DNA from: Jeotgalicoccus halotolerans
Lineage (GTDB): Bacteria; Bacillota; Bacilli; Staphylococcales; Salinicoccaceae
Direction: 5' to 3'
Length of the DNA: 64,000 nucleotides
Assembly: GCF_003387165.1 (NCBI RefSeq)
Contig: NZ_QUMW01000009.1
Span: 186,001-250,000, forward strand
Positions 56,416 through 64,000 of this stretch are shown one piece after another. Each line of letters starts with the position of its first letter. Within the stretch, counting starts at the first letter, position 1. The notes under the pieces were generated by a model, which ran no database searches, was not told where the DNA came from, and was given only the letters and a program-made list of their open reading frames with translations. The translations under genes and the position numbers were made by a program.

Positions 56416-58074
56416 ATGATAATTGAATCTTTTTCAATTTTAGATTTTAGAACTAAAGAAGCGAGAACTTTTGAATTTCAAAATGGAACAAACTTAATAA
56501 TTAGTAACGGGAATACAGAAGGTAAGTCGAGCCTTCTAAAATCTCTTTATTACACATTAGGATTTGATGTTCGTCAGTTTCCAAGTGGATGGAATAAAGA
56601 TGATATGTATTTTCAAGTTAGAGTAAATATAGGTAATCAAAAGTTTAATATCACTAGACAAAAAAATTCCTTTAGAGTAAGTGATAATGACGAGATAATG
56701 AACGTTAAAGAGTACTCAGAATGGTTGAGTCAGAAGCTAAATATTTATATGGAATTACCTAATGTTTACACTAAGACATTAAGTTTAGCGTATTCATCAG
56801 CACTAATTTTACCTTTTTATATAGATCAAGATGACTCTTGGGAGGGAACTCTATATAGAAGGGTTACTGATACGTTAAATCAATATTCTGGTGTTCCACA
56901 AAATATTTTTGAGAGTATATTTTTATTATCTGACGAGGAAGTTACTCAACTAAAAAATGATATTGCAATAGATAATAGCAAAAAGAATAGTGTGGAATCT
57001 ACAATAACAAGTTTCTTTGAGATTGTTGAAGAATACAAAAAAGAAAATGAAGAAGTAGTAGAAATAACAAAAATTGATAAGAAAGTTTTAAAGAATGATA
57101 TAGATAAATATTTACGTATGTTAAATGATTTTAATAAGCAAGTAACTAGCTATAAAATGAAGTTGTTAAATAAGCAAGAACAACTAGATTTGCAAAAACA
57201 AGAGCTAATAGAATTAGAAAAGCTTTTAGATATGAATAAAAATAGATATAGCACTATAAAATCAGAATGTAATTATTGCCACTCTAAATTGACTAAAGAA
57301 AAATCATTAACTAGATTAGATTTATCGAATAATTTTTATGAAATTTCAATTCTGAAAGATACTGTAGAAAAAGAAATTAGTAAATTAAGTATTGAAATTG
57401 ATGACTTGAAGTTAGATAAAGAGAATGTAGATGAAGAAATTGATACCCTCAATGAGCGAATTCAAAAATCAAAAGAGTTACTAACTATAGATGAGTATGT
57501 AAAAGCAGCAGCAAGAACTGAAGCAATCAATGAAATGGAGAATTTAATAGAAAAACAAGTCGAACTAAAAGTAAGTTTAGAACAAAATTTAGTGAAACTA
57601 AGAAAAACACTTGCGGAATTAAATAAGGAAAAAAAAGATTTGAGAAAGACTATAGAAAATAGATATAATGAGTTAATTATAAATATGAAGACTATTTTTT
57701 CAAAGACTAACTTAAATGAACTGGATTTTATGAAATTTAAAAAGATAGATGGTAGTGGAATAGATAAAAATAAAAAATATTTAGCTTATTATTTAATTTA
57801 TTTTAATTTACTTAGAGAATACGGAACGTATACAATTCCATTTTGTATGGATTCATTTATAAAAAATGAGATTTCAGGTGATAATGCTATAGAAATGTTT
57901 GGAGCTATAGAAAAATATTTTTTCGACAGCAATAATCAATCGTTCTTTTCTATTGTATCTGAGAATCTTAAACATTTCGAAAATACAAAAGAGTATAATC
58001 AGGTTGAAGTGAATGGAAAATTATTGTTAAAAGAAAATTATGACAAAGTTAGTTTGAAATTTCACTTTGAATAG
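56416..58074 (+). CDS. Rad50/SMC-like ATPase with zinc hook (candidate LmuB)
   Basis: A 552-residue ABC-type ATPase of the Rad50/SMC class. Order: ATP-binding N-lobe with NGNTEGKSSLLKSL (Lys37), a long coiled coil (about 180-425) with a CxxC hook at its middle (Cys285, Cys288 in SECNYCHSKL), and a C-lobe with GSGIDKNKKYLAYYLIYF in the signature position and IPFCMDSF (Asp479) as Walker B. Such ATPases sense DNA ends or structures and control a nuclease. AGAGGAGGTG inside the end of the upstream gene gives coupled translation. The partner nuclease suggests Lamassu; a solitary ABC-type defence pair of another class is possible. Confidence 0.7.
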   Translation: MIIESFSILDFRTKEARTFEFQNGTNLIISNGNTEGKSSLLKSLYYTLGFDVRQFPSGWNKDDMYFQVRVNIGNQKFNITRQKNSFRVSDNDEIMNVKEYSEWLSQKLNIYMELPNVYTKTLSLAYSSALILPFYIDQDDSWEGTLYRRVTDTLNQYSGVPQNIFESIFLLSDEEVTQLKNDIAIDNSKKNSVESTITSFFEIVEEYKKENEEVVEITKIDKKVLKNDIDKYLRMLNDFNKQVTSYKMKLLNKQEQLDLQKQELIELEKLLDMNKNRYSTIKSECNYCHSKLTKEKSLTRLDLSNNFYEISILKDTVEKEISKLSIEIDDLKLDKENVDEEIDTLNERIQKSKELLTIDEYVKAAARTEAINEMENLIEKQVELKVSLEQNLVKLRKTLAELNKEKKDLRKTIENRYNELIINMKTIFSKTNLNELDFMKFKKIDGSGIDKNKKYLAYYLIYFNLLREYGTYTIPFCMDSFIKNEISGDNAIEMFGAIEKYFFDSNNQSFFSIVSENLKHFENTKEYNQVEVNGKLLLKENYDKVSLKFHFE

Positions 58075-58211
58075 AGAATATATGGGACTAGTTAATGGGA
58101 CGACTAACTTATTTTTAATTGAATTGTATTGAAAGGTATAATTTAAAAATACAGGATAGAATTGAAAATAAACGATTTTAAAAGATAGATTAAGTTAATC
58201 TATCTCAAACT

Positions 58212-58279
58212 AGGTCTTAAAAAGGCTAGTCGTTCTCCACAGTTCTCAAAATGTTAATAACGCTGTTATATCAATGTTT
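58212..58279 (+). repeat. Right att-like repeat: 3' end of an rpsI gene
   Basis: Second copy of the repeat, reading GLKKASRSPQFSKC and stop. Compared with the left copy one S9 codon is changed (AGT for CGT). It is followed by a terminator, as a true rpsI 3' end would be. The 137 bp between the ATPase stop and this repeat hold no gene. Confidence 0.8.
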
Positions 58280-58283
58280 ATTG

Positions 58284-58315
58284 CACTTCTCGAAAGTTTC
58301 GGGAAGTGTTTTTTA
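58284..58315 (+). terminator. Terminator following the right rpsI-like repeat
   Basis: CACTTCTCGAAA pairs with TTTCGGGAAGTG around GT (one wobble), then Ts. Probably the old rpsI terminator; it can now end the nuclease/ATPase operon. Confidence 0.85.
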
Positions 58316-58453
58316 GGTGTTTTTTCTTTTGGGATGTTATGTAAGATTATTTTGTTTGTATAAGTAAATAAAATAACTTGTACGATAAAAAAATAAATCA
58401 GCGATTTTCCCTATATATAGGATAAGAAGTATTTTATCCTGAGGAGGAAGATT

Positions 58454-59437
58454 ATGATTGTGACTGAAAGATTTCCAGGAAAGGAATTAGCATACTACCG
58501 CGCCTTGAAAAGACGTACGGCACTGCCGGCGAAAGAGGAGAAAAATTTAGCGGTGCTTGAAAAAGGTTATCGTGGAGAATATGAATACGACCGGGTGTTT
58601 GACGAGACGGGCCATAGTTCTGTATTCGTGTTTCGGGATATTTACTTGCGGATTGGGGGAAGTGTTGCACAATACGATTGTCTCGTTGTCAGTGATGACG
58701 GGATAGTCGTTAATGAAATTAAAAACTATTCGGGTCTTTATTGTTATGACAGAGGGAAGTGGTATATTCGGGATTCTCAAGTGTCGGAAGATGCGCTTGC
58801 GCAGCTCCGCCGGGCGGTTGGAAAACTCGTGAAGCTGCGGTATCAGGTGAGAGGCCAGTTTGATATTACTGGGAAGATAGTGTTTCCGAATATTGAGTTC
58901 CGCCTGCAGACGAACGACGAAGAGCTTTGGGAGAATGTGGTGCTGCGGTCGGGGCTTCGGAATTACTTGCTGCAGTTTAAAAATTTGTATGCCGGGCGTG
59001 TGGCCGAGGAGATTGCAGAGCTGATCCGCGGGCATATTGTTCCCAATCCATATTTCGATAAATGTGCCGATTTCGATGTGCTGCGTAAAGGCTTATACTG
59101 CGGCAGCTGCGGCGGATTTGAATTGGAAAATCGAAAATATCATTTGGTCTGTGAGTCATGCGGCTCGAAAGAAACCAAGGAAACCCATATCATCCGGGCG
59201 ATTAGTGATTATAAAGCTTTGTTTTTAAATGAGAAGCTGACTAAAAAGCGGTTCGTGGAGTTTATCGACTACAAAGTAAGTCCGCGAACAGTACTTCGTA
59301 TGTTAAATATATACTGTGAACGGACTTGGAACGGTGCTTTTACGTATTATGATTTTAAATATCAAAATTTTGAAGATGCATATGTAAATAGTAATCGTTT
59401 ATGGAGATATAAAGATTATAATTTAAAATATGAATAA
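58454..59437 (+). CDS. NERD-domain protein with zinc ribbon
   Basis: A 327-residue protein. The NERD (nuclease-related) domain spans about 30-150, with GYRGEYEYDRVFDE, the catalytic-site pattern AQYDCLVVSDDGIVVNEIKN (Asp and Glu-x-Lys) and the following WYIRD. A zinc ribbon follows (CGSCGGFELENRKYHLVCESCGS, positions about 217-240, two CxxC pairs). NERD proteins are thought to act on nucleic acid; role unknown. Base composition is like the chromosome, not the island. ATG after GAGGAGGAAG. Confidence 0.88.
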   Translation: MIVTERFPGKELAYYRALKRRTALPAKEEKNLAVLEKGYRGEYEYDRVFDETGHSSVFVFRDIYLRIGGSVAQYDCLVVSDDGIVVNEIKNYSGLYCYDRGKWYIRDSQVSEDALAQLRRAVGKLVKLRYQVRGQFDITGKIVFPNIEFRLQTNDEELWENVVLRSGLRNYLLQFKNLYAGRVAEEIAELIRGHIVPNPYFDKCADFDVLRKGLYCGSCGGFELENRKYHLVCESCGSKETKETHIIRAISDYKALFLNEKLTKKRFVEFIDYKVSPRTVLRMLNIYCERTWNGAFTYYDFKYQNFEDAYVNSNRLWRYKDYNLKYE

Positions 59438-59447
59438 TACTGATATG

Positions 59448-59640
59448 GCGCGCCATTGTAATTATGATAATGGCACAGTAGAGCATCCAGCGCGCCACTG
59501 TGGTTATGACAATGGCACAGTAGAGCATCCAGCGCGCCATTGTGGTTGTGACAATGGCACAGTAGAGCATCCAGCGCGCCATTGTGGTTGTGACAATGGC
59601 ACAGTAAAGTACCTAGCATGCCGCAACTGCTGCATCCATG
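59448..59640. repeat. 42-bp hairpin tandem repeat, cluster 2 (four units plus partial)
   Basis: Units start at 59448, 59490, 59532 and 59574, then a degenerate partial from 59616. Same family as 48010: GCGCGCC, CCATTGT / ACAATGG hairpin, GGCACAGTAGAGCATCCA tail. The loop differs from cluster 1 (GGTTATG or GGTTGTG instead of GAATGCG) but is shared within the cluster. Unit 1 has ATAATGG opposite CCATTGT, keeping the stem by a G-T pair. Confidence 0.95.
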
Positions 59641-59725
59641 AGACCCGGCCAAAATATCATCCCGAATCCATCATTGTTCCGCTCCTCTTTTATCGCTACA
59701 ATATTTATAAAGGAGCGTGTTTATA

Positions 59726-60508
59726 ATGATTCCGCAGTCGGAAATTATGATGATGGCTGCGACAGCGGTCGCAGCAGTCTTATTGCCTTTTATTTTTATG
59801 TTTATACTTAGAAAAAAGTTTAAAATCAGATGGCTGCCTTTTATCCTCGGTATCGGTATATTTATAGTCTTCGCATTAATTCTCGAACAGATTATGCATT
59901 ATATCGTCCTCAGTCCGTCAGCGGACGGCACTATCGAATTATTATCAGCAGCGCCGTGGCTCTACGTACTGTATGGCATATTCGCAGCAGGCATATTCGA
60001 AGAAACCGGCCGGCTGCTCGCCTTCTTAATTACGAAGAGACATTACAAAGATATCGACAGCGCTGTTTCATACGGGATAGGGCACGGCGGTATCGAAGCG
60101 GTGGCAGTGGTCGGCCTCGGCATGCTTAACGGGATAGTGCTTGCTGTCCTCATTAATTCAGGTTCGGAAGCGCTCAGCGCCTTGCCCGCTGCACCGGAAG
60201 ATTTAATCCAGAGCGGCCCCTGGTATATGTATCTCGTCACGATTGGAGAAAGAATTCTCGCCATGACGCTTCATATCGGTTTGTCGGTGATCGTTTTCTG
60301 TGCAGTCATGATGAAAGGGAAGTGGTGGCTGTATCCGCTCGCGATTATTCTTCATGCTCTTGCTAACACAACAGCAGCTATGATGCAGGCGGGTCTGCTT
60401 ACTAATATCTACTTAATGTATGCAGGTCTGATCATTATGACCGCAGTGACAACCGTCATCGCAGCAAAATTAGTCAAAGATTACAGAGAAAATGTTTATT
60501 CCTTGTAA
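59726..60508 (+). CDS. YhfC-family intramembrane protein (CPBP/glutamic protease-like)
   Basis: A 260-residue protein with about seven membrane segments. Motifs of the YhfC branch of CPBP-type intramembrane proteases: FEETGRLLAF (Glu-Glu-x3-Arg), GIGHGGIEA and LHALANTT, which place Glu and His residues within membrane helices. Substrate unknown. The GTG at 59717 lies against the Shine-Dalgarno AGGAG (59711-59715), so the ATG at 59726 is the start. Confidence 0.88.
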   Translation: MIPQSEIMMMAATAVAAVLLPFIFMFILRKKFKIRWLPFILGIGIFIVFALILEQIMHYIVLSPSADGTIELLSAAPWLYVLYGIFAAGIFEETGRLLAFLITKRHYKDIDSAVSYGIGHGGIEAVAVVGLGMLNGIVLAVLINSGSEALSALPAAPEDLIQSGPWYMYLVTIGERILAMTLHIGLSVIVFCAVMMKGKWWLYPLAIILHALANTTAAMMQAGLLTNIYLMYAGLIIMTAVTTVIAAKLVKDYRENVYSL

Positions 60509-60566
60509 GATAAAAATCGTCGTACGGTGTTTATCGTTAAATTAAAGATTAATATTCAGATTATTC

Positions 60567-60596
60567 AACCTTATCCATTAAATGGATAAGGTTTTT
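60567..60596 (+). terminator. Terminator of the YhfC-like gene
   Basis: AACCTTATCCATT pairs with AATGGATAAGGTT, then Ts. Confidence 0.85.
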
Positions 60597-60634
60597 AAAT
60601 TCCGCTATCCTTTATATACCAAGGCTTTAAAGAC

Positions 60635-60658
60635 ACAATGCTGATATATCAGCATTGT
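60635..60658. promoter_or_regulatory. 24-bp perfect palindrome upstream of alsT
   Basis: ACAATGCTGATA is followed directly by its exact reverse complement TATCAGCATTGT. It has no T run and lies 27 bp before the -35 of the alsT promoter, so an operator or activator site is more likely than a terminator. The cognate regulator is not identifiable. Confidence 0.55.
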
Positions 60659-60685
60659 AAGCGGTAACAATATTTTAAAAAAGCA

Positions 60686-60714
60686 TAGACAAGGGAATGT
60701 AAATAGACTATATT
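60686..60714 (+). promoter_or_regulatory. Predicted promoter of alsT
   Basis: -35 TAGACA (60686-60691), a 17-bp spacer and -10 TATATT (60709-60714). Confidence 0.6.
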
Positions 60715-60763
60715 TGAGTGGTAATTTCTTATTATAGAAAGAAAACAAAGGGGAATCATTCAA

Positions 60764-62317
60764 ATGGAGACAGTGGTAACGTTTTTTAACGACATCGTCT
60801 GGAGTGCTGCACTGGTCATACTCCTCGTTGTCACAGGGTTGTACTTCTCAATTCGCATGAGATTGTTCCAGGTGCGATACATAGTCGACATGGTCCGTCT
60901 GATGTTTAAAGGCGGCAAATCAAATGATGGAATTTCAAGTTTCCAGGCAATTGCCGTATCACTTGCAGGCCGTGTCGGAACGGGTAATATCGTCGGCGTG
61001 TCTACTGCGATCTTTATCGGGGGGCCGGGCGCTATTTTCTGGATGTGGCTCATCGCCTTCCTTGGTGCGGGGAGCGCCTTTGTAGAATCTACACTGGCAC
61101 AGATTTACAAGCAGAAAGAGGATGGGCAGTACCGCGGGGGACCAGCCTACTACATCGAAAAGGGGATCGGTGGAACGTTTGGTAAATATTACGCCCTGCT
61201 GTTTGCAGTAGTGACTGTACTTGCGTGCGGACTCTTACTTCCGGGTATACAGTCCAACTCGATTTCGAGTTCTGCAACAAACGCACTACCGATGATTGAC
61301 GGCTGGATGATCGGTGCCTTTCTCGTAGTCATTCTTGCGGTGGTAATTTTCGGAGGAATCCGTTCAATCGCCAACGTAGCGACAGCTGTCGTGCCTTTCA
61401 TGGCGATTGCTTATATAATCGTTGCGGTTATCATTGTAATTATGAACATTGGAGATGTACCTGCTTTAATCGGTTTAATCTTCAGAAGTGCCTTCGGTCT
61501 TGAACAGCAGTTTGCAGGTACGGTTGGTGCCATGATTATGATCGGTGTTAAACGCGGACTGTATTCAAACGAAGCTGGTCAGGGTACGGGAGCTCACGCA
61601 GCAGGTGCTGCTGAAGTATCCCACCCGGCGAAACAGGGTCTGGTTCAGTCGTTCTCAGTGTACATCGATACATTATTCGTATGTACTGCAACTGCACTGA
61701 TGATTTTAATGACAGGCATGTATAACGTTTCTGACGGCAATGATGGTTTAATTATCGACAACGGCGTCTATCAGACTAACGCTGACGGCGAAAAAGATGT
61801 CAGCGGTACGGTGACATTTACCCAGGCAAGCATCGACAGCGCTTTCCACGGTATGGATTCGTTCCAGGAAGGCTTTATCGGTTTTGGTTCGTACTTTATC
61901 GCATTCGCGCTGTTGTTCTTCTGCTATACGACCATGCTCGCTTACTACTATATAGCGGAAACCAACCTCGTTTATATGCTGAGAGGAAGAATGCCTTGGC
62001 TGAAAATTGTGCTCGGCCTCGTTTTAATCGGTTCTGCTTTTTACGGTACAGTGTCAACTGCTGACCTTGCATGGCAGATGGGTGACCTCGGTGTAGGACT
62101 GATGGCATGGATTAATGTTATCGGTATACTCATTCTGCAAAAACCGGCGCTTAAAGCGTTCAAGGATTATGAACGCCAGTACAAGCTGCAGAAAAAAGGA
62201 GAAATCGACGAGATTGTCTATACACCGGAGCGCGGGGAATTTAAAGATCATAACTTCTGGGTGGATGAATACCCGAGAAGAGATGAAGAAGGCTACTCTT
62301 ATCCGGACAGAAATTAA
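60764..62317 (+). CDS. alsT: Sodium:alanine/glycine symporter (AGCS family)
   Basis: A 517-residue membrane transporter bringing in alanine or glycine with Na+ or H+. Family signatures: FQAIAVSLAGRVGTGNIVGVSTAI, GGPGAIFWMW, YRGGPAYYIEKG, GLYSNEAGQGTGAHAA. About eleven membrane segments; the N-terminus has NDIVWSAALVILLVVTGLYF. ATG at 60764 after AAAGGGGAA. ald elsewhere in the window could use the imported alanine. Confidence 0.96.
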   Translation: METVVTFFNDIVWSAALVILLVVTGLYFSIRMRLFQVRYIVDMVRLMFKGGKSNDGISSFQAIAVSLAGRVGTGNIVGVSTAIFIGGPGAIFWMWLIAFLGAGSAFVESTLAQIYKQKEDGQYRGGPAYYIEKGIGGTFGKYYALLFAVVTVLACGLLLPGIQSNSISSSATNALPMIDGWMIGAFLVVILAVVIFGGIRSIANVATAVVPFMAIAYIIVAVIIVIMNIGDVPALIGLIFRSAFGLEQQFAGTVGAMIMIGVKRGLYSNEAGQGTGAHAAGAAEVSHPAKQGLVQSFSVYIDTLFVCTATALMILMTGMYNVSDGNDGLIIDNGVYQTNADGEKDVSGTVTFTQASIDSAFHGMDSFQEGFIGFGSYFIAFALLFFCYTTMLAYYYIAETNLVYMLRGRMPWLKIVLGLVLIGSAFYGTVSTADLAWQMGDLGVGLMAWINVIGILILQKPALKAFKDYERQYKLQKKGEIDEIVYTPERGEFKDHNFWVDEYPRRDEEGYSYPDRN

Positions 62318-62324
62318 TTTTTAT

Positions 62325-62355
62325 GAAGCATTCTCTTAACGGGAGTGCTTTCTTA
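62325..62355 (+). terminator. Terminator of alsT
   Basis: GAAGCATTCTC pairs with GGGAGTGCTTTC (one wobble) around TTAAC; the T run is short. Confidence 0.65.
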
Positions 62356-62431
62356 TGCAGTGAAATTATTTCGAAACGTGAAATACTTATGCTAAAATTA
62401 AAGAAACAACAATTTAAAAGGGGAATTTTAA

Positions 62432-63508
62432 ATGGATAAACAGCTTGAAATGTTAAAGGATTTAACCGATGTAAACGGTGTTGCGGGGTTTGAACATGCA
62501 GTCAAACAGAAAGCTAAATCTTATCTCGAGCCGCTCAGCGATGAAATTATTGAAGACAATTTAGGCGGCGTTTACGGAAAGAAAAATGCAAAAGACGGCA
62601 GTAAAACGATTCTGATTGGCGGCCATCTGGATGAAATCGGCTTTATGGTGACTGAAATCGATGACAGCGGCTTCCTCAAATTTACGCCGATTGGCGGCTG
62701 GTGGAATCAGGTCATGCTGTCGCAGCGCATGCACATTACAACGGGTGAAGGAAAGGTCATCACCGGCGTAATCGGTTCGAAACCGCCGCACGTGCTGTCA
62801 CCGGAAGAGCGTAAAAAGCCTGTTGAGATTAAAGATATGTTTATCGATATCGGTGTTGCCTCAAAAGATGAAGTGCTGGAAGCGGGCATTGAGCTCGGTG
62901 ATATGGTGACACCGGCCTCGGAATTTGAAGAGATGACCAACAAAAATTACCTGCTCGCTAAAGCATGGGATAACCGTTACGGTGTCGCTTTATCAATCGA
63001 TGTAATGAAGAATCTTGAAAAAGAAGATATTAATATTAACCTGGTGAGCGGGGCGACAGTCCAGGAAGAAGTCGGCCTCCGCGGTGCGAAAGTGGCGGCG
63101 AATAAAGTGAAACCGGACCTTGCCATCGCAGTGGATGTCGGTCTCGCTATGGATACGCCGGGCATGAAATCATCAAACGGTACAGGAGATCTCGGCAAGG
63201 GTCCGCTGGTTCTCCTCCTAGACGGCTCGAACATCGGCCACGTACCGTTCAGAAAACACGTATTGGCAGTTGCCAAAGATAAAGATATCCCTGTACAATT
63301 ACAAGTGATTCCGGGCGGAGGCACGGATGCAGGTTCTTTCCACGTATCGAACGAAGGTGTGCCGTCACTCGCTATTGGAGTGCCGGTGCGCTACATGCAT
63401 TCAAACGTGTCTATTATGCATAAGGAAGACTACCAGAATGCGGTGAAACTCGTAACTGAAGTAGTCAAATCATTAAACGACGATAAGGTGGACGAAATTA
63501 TTTGGTAA
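62432..63508 (+). CDS. M42-family metallo-aminopeptidase (YsdC-like)
   Basis: A 358-residue dinuclear-metal aminopeptidase, cytoplasmic, forming tetrahedral complexes in this family. Ligands visible: His in IGGHLDEIGF, Asp in KAWDNRYG, Glu pair in VQEEVGLRGAK, Asp in AVDVGLAMD, and the final His in VRYMHSNVS. Corresponds to Bacillus ysdC near rplT. A possible promoter TTCGAA / TAAAAT (62370-62398, 17-bp spacing) precedes it. ysgA overlaps its end. Confidence 0.93.
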   Translation: MDKQLEMLKDLTDVNGVAGFEHAVKQKAKSYLEPLSDEIIEDNLGGVYGKKNAKDGSKTILIGGHLDEIGFMVTEIDDSGFLKFTPIGGWWNQVMLSQRMHITTGEGKVITGVIGSKPPHVLSPEERKKPVEIKDMFIDIGVASKDEVLEAGIELGDMVTPASEFEEMTNKNYLLAKAWDNRYGVALSIDVMKNLEKEDININLVSGATVQEEVGLRGAKVAANKVKPDLAIAVDVGLAMDTPGMKSSNGTGDLGKGPLVLLLDGSNIGHVPFRKHVLAVAKDKDIPVQLQVIPGGGTDAGSFHVSNEGVPSLAIGVPVRYMHSNVSIMHKEDYQNAVKLVTEVVKSLNDDKVDEIIW

Positions 63509-64000
63509 AAGAAGTTATTTCTTCAAAAGATAACACGCGCATTAAAAATTACCGTAAGCTCCATACGGCAAAAGGGCGCAGAAAGTCAGACCAGTTTTTA
63601 ATCGAAGGTGTTCACTTAGTTGAAGAAGCGGTTAATTATAACCAGCCGGTCGATACGATTATTATCGAAGACGGTTTTAAGCACGATTTAAATATTGAAA
63701 AATTTAAGACGCTGTACGTTTCACCGGATGTTATGAAATCTTTATCGACACTCGAAACACCGCCAGGCATCGCAGCTGTGATGAATCAAAAATCGCCGGG
63801 CAAACTCGATTTTAACCGTGTGCTGCTGCTTGAAAATATCCAGGATCCGGGTAATCTCGGTACGCTGATCCGCACGGCGGATGCATTCGGTTTTAAAACA
63901 GTCTTGATTACACCGGAGAGCGCGGATCCGTATAATCCGAAAGTATTAAGAAGTGCCCAGGGCAGCCATTTCCATCTGAATATTTTACAACGCTCGGCAG
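63502..64000 (+). CDS. SpoU-family RNA 2'-O-methyltransferase YsgA (3' end outside window)
   Basis: Partial SPOUT methyltransferase acting on rRNA or tRNA. Translation begins at TTG 63502 (VKEVISSKDNTRIKNYRKLH), which overlaps the peptidase stop by 7 nt, with AAGGTGG about ten bases upstream. An N-terminal substrate-binding domain (QFLIEGVHLVEEA) is followed by motif 1, LLLENIQDPGNLGTLIRTADAFGF. The frame runs open off the right edge. In Bacillus and staphylococci ysgA precedes pheST, so those genes probably lie just beyond. Confidence 0.92.
   Translation, partial: MVKEVISSKDNTRIKNYRKLHTAKGRRKSDQFLIEGVHLVEEAVNYNQPVDTIIIEDGFKHDLNIEKFKTLYVSPDVMKSLSTLETPPGIAAVMNQKSPGKLDFNRVLLLENIQDPGNLGTLIRTADAFGFKTVLITPESADPYNPKVLRSAQGSHFHLNILQRSA

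Larger units (their letters stand above)
54852..58279. mobile_element. A+T-rich genomic island bounded by rpsI 3'-end direct repeats
   Basis: The segment is much more A+T-rich than its flanks from about 55.3 kb. It lies between two direct repeats (54852-54920 and 58212-58279). It carries an IS21-family remnant and a two-gene nuclease/ATPase operon but no integrase. The repeats include the end of a ribosomal protein S9 gene, a site used by integrating islands in Macrococcus. I infer a former integrative element or one moved secondarily to this place; the right boundary could extend to the terminator at 58315. Confidence 0.65.

Overview
The window is a stretch of Gram-positive (Bacillota) chromosome, most likely from a non-Staphylococcus member of the Staphylococcaceae of the Jeotgalicoccus/Salinicoccus/Macrococcus kind. 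The evidence is the conserved Firmicutes gene order (rpsD, ezrA, nifZ-thiI, sppA, ackA, nrnA-dnaE, malic enzyme-accDA, pfkA-pyk, citZ-icd, polA-mutM-coaE, gapB, nrdR-dnaB-dnaI, thrS, infC-rpmI-rplT, M42 peptidase-ysgA) together with Staphylococcaceae-flavoured proteins such as SpeG, MepB, CitMHS and a MutM C-terminus with the TRN motif. The genus is an inference.

Layout. 1-6.7 kb: the end of an AbgA-like M20 hydrolase, rocA, a 41-bp tandem repeat running into a 5'-truncated citrate transporter, an orphan membrane protein, a membrane-anchored nuclease and a cold-shock gene. 6.9-18 kb: rpsD with its S4 leader, msrC, ezrA, nifZ-thiI, cdd-like and NAD kinase genes, sppA-RDD, ytxK-ackA. 18-20 kb: a candidate minus-strand small RNA, mepB, speG, an isochorismatase-fold hydrolase and a second 41-bp repeat cluster. 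20-37.8 kb: a flavin monooxygenase, usp, ald, ytkL, ytoI, ytpI, nrnA-dnaE, then an operon-like run malic enzyme-GntR-accD-accA and pfkA-pyk-lipoprotein. 38-51 kb: citZ-icd, an AbgT transporter, polA-mutM-coaE, gapB, an HmoB-like gene, a 42-bp hairpin repeat cluster and nrdR-dnaB-dnaI. 51-54.7 kb: T-box-thrS and infC-rpmI-rplT with an L20-type leader. 54.7-58.3 kb: a strongly A+T-rich island. 58.4-64 kb: a NERD-domain gene, a second 42-bp repeat cluster, a YhfC-type membrane protein, alsT, an M42 peptidase and the start of ysgA.

The most interesting part is the island at 54.85-58.28 kb. It is bounded by two imperfect copies (about 68 bp) of a sequence that encodes the last residues of ribosomal protein S9 (rpsI), although no rpsI gene is present. 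Inside are the 3' remnant of an IS21-family istB with its terminal repeats, and a two-gene operon: a Cap4/DUF4297-like nuclease and a Rad50/SMC-like ATPase with a CxxC zinc-hook motif. This resembles a compact Lamassu-type anti-phage defence system without a recognisable third gene.

Metabolically the core genes link lower glycolysis and gluconeogenesis (pfkA, pyk, gapB), the oxidative TCA branch (citZ, icd), malate to pyruvate (malic enzyme), acetate overflow (ackA) and fatty-acid initiation (accDA). RNA-level control is visible at rpsD, thrS and infC, and a good cre-like site lies upstream of citZ.
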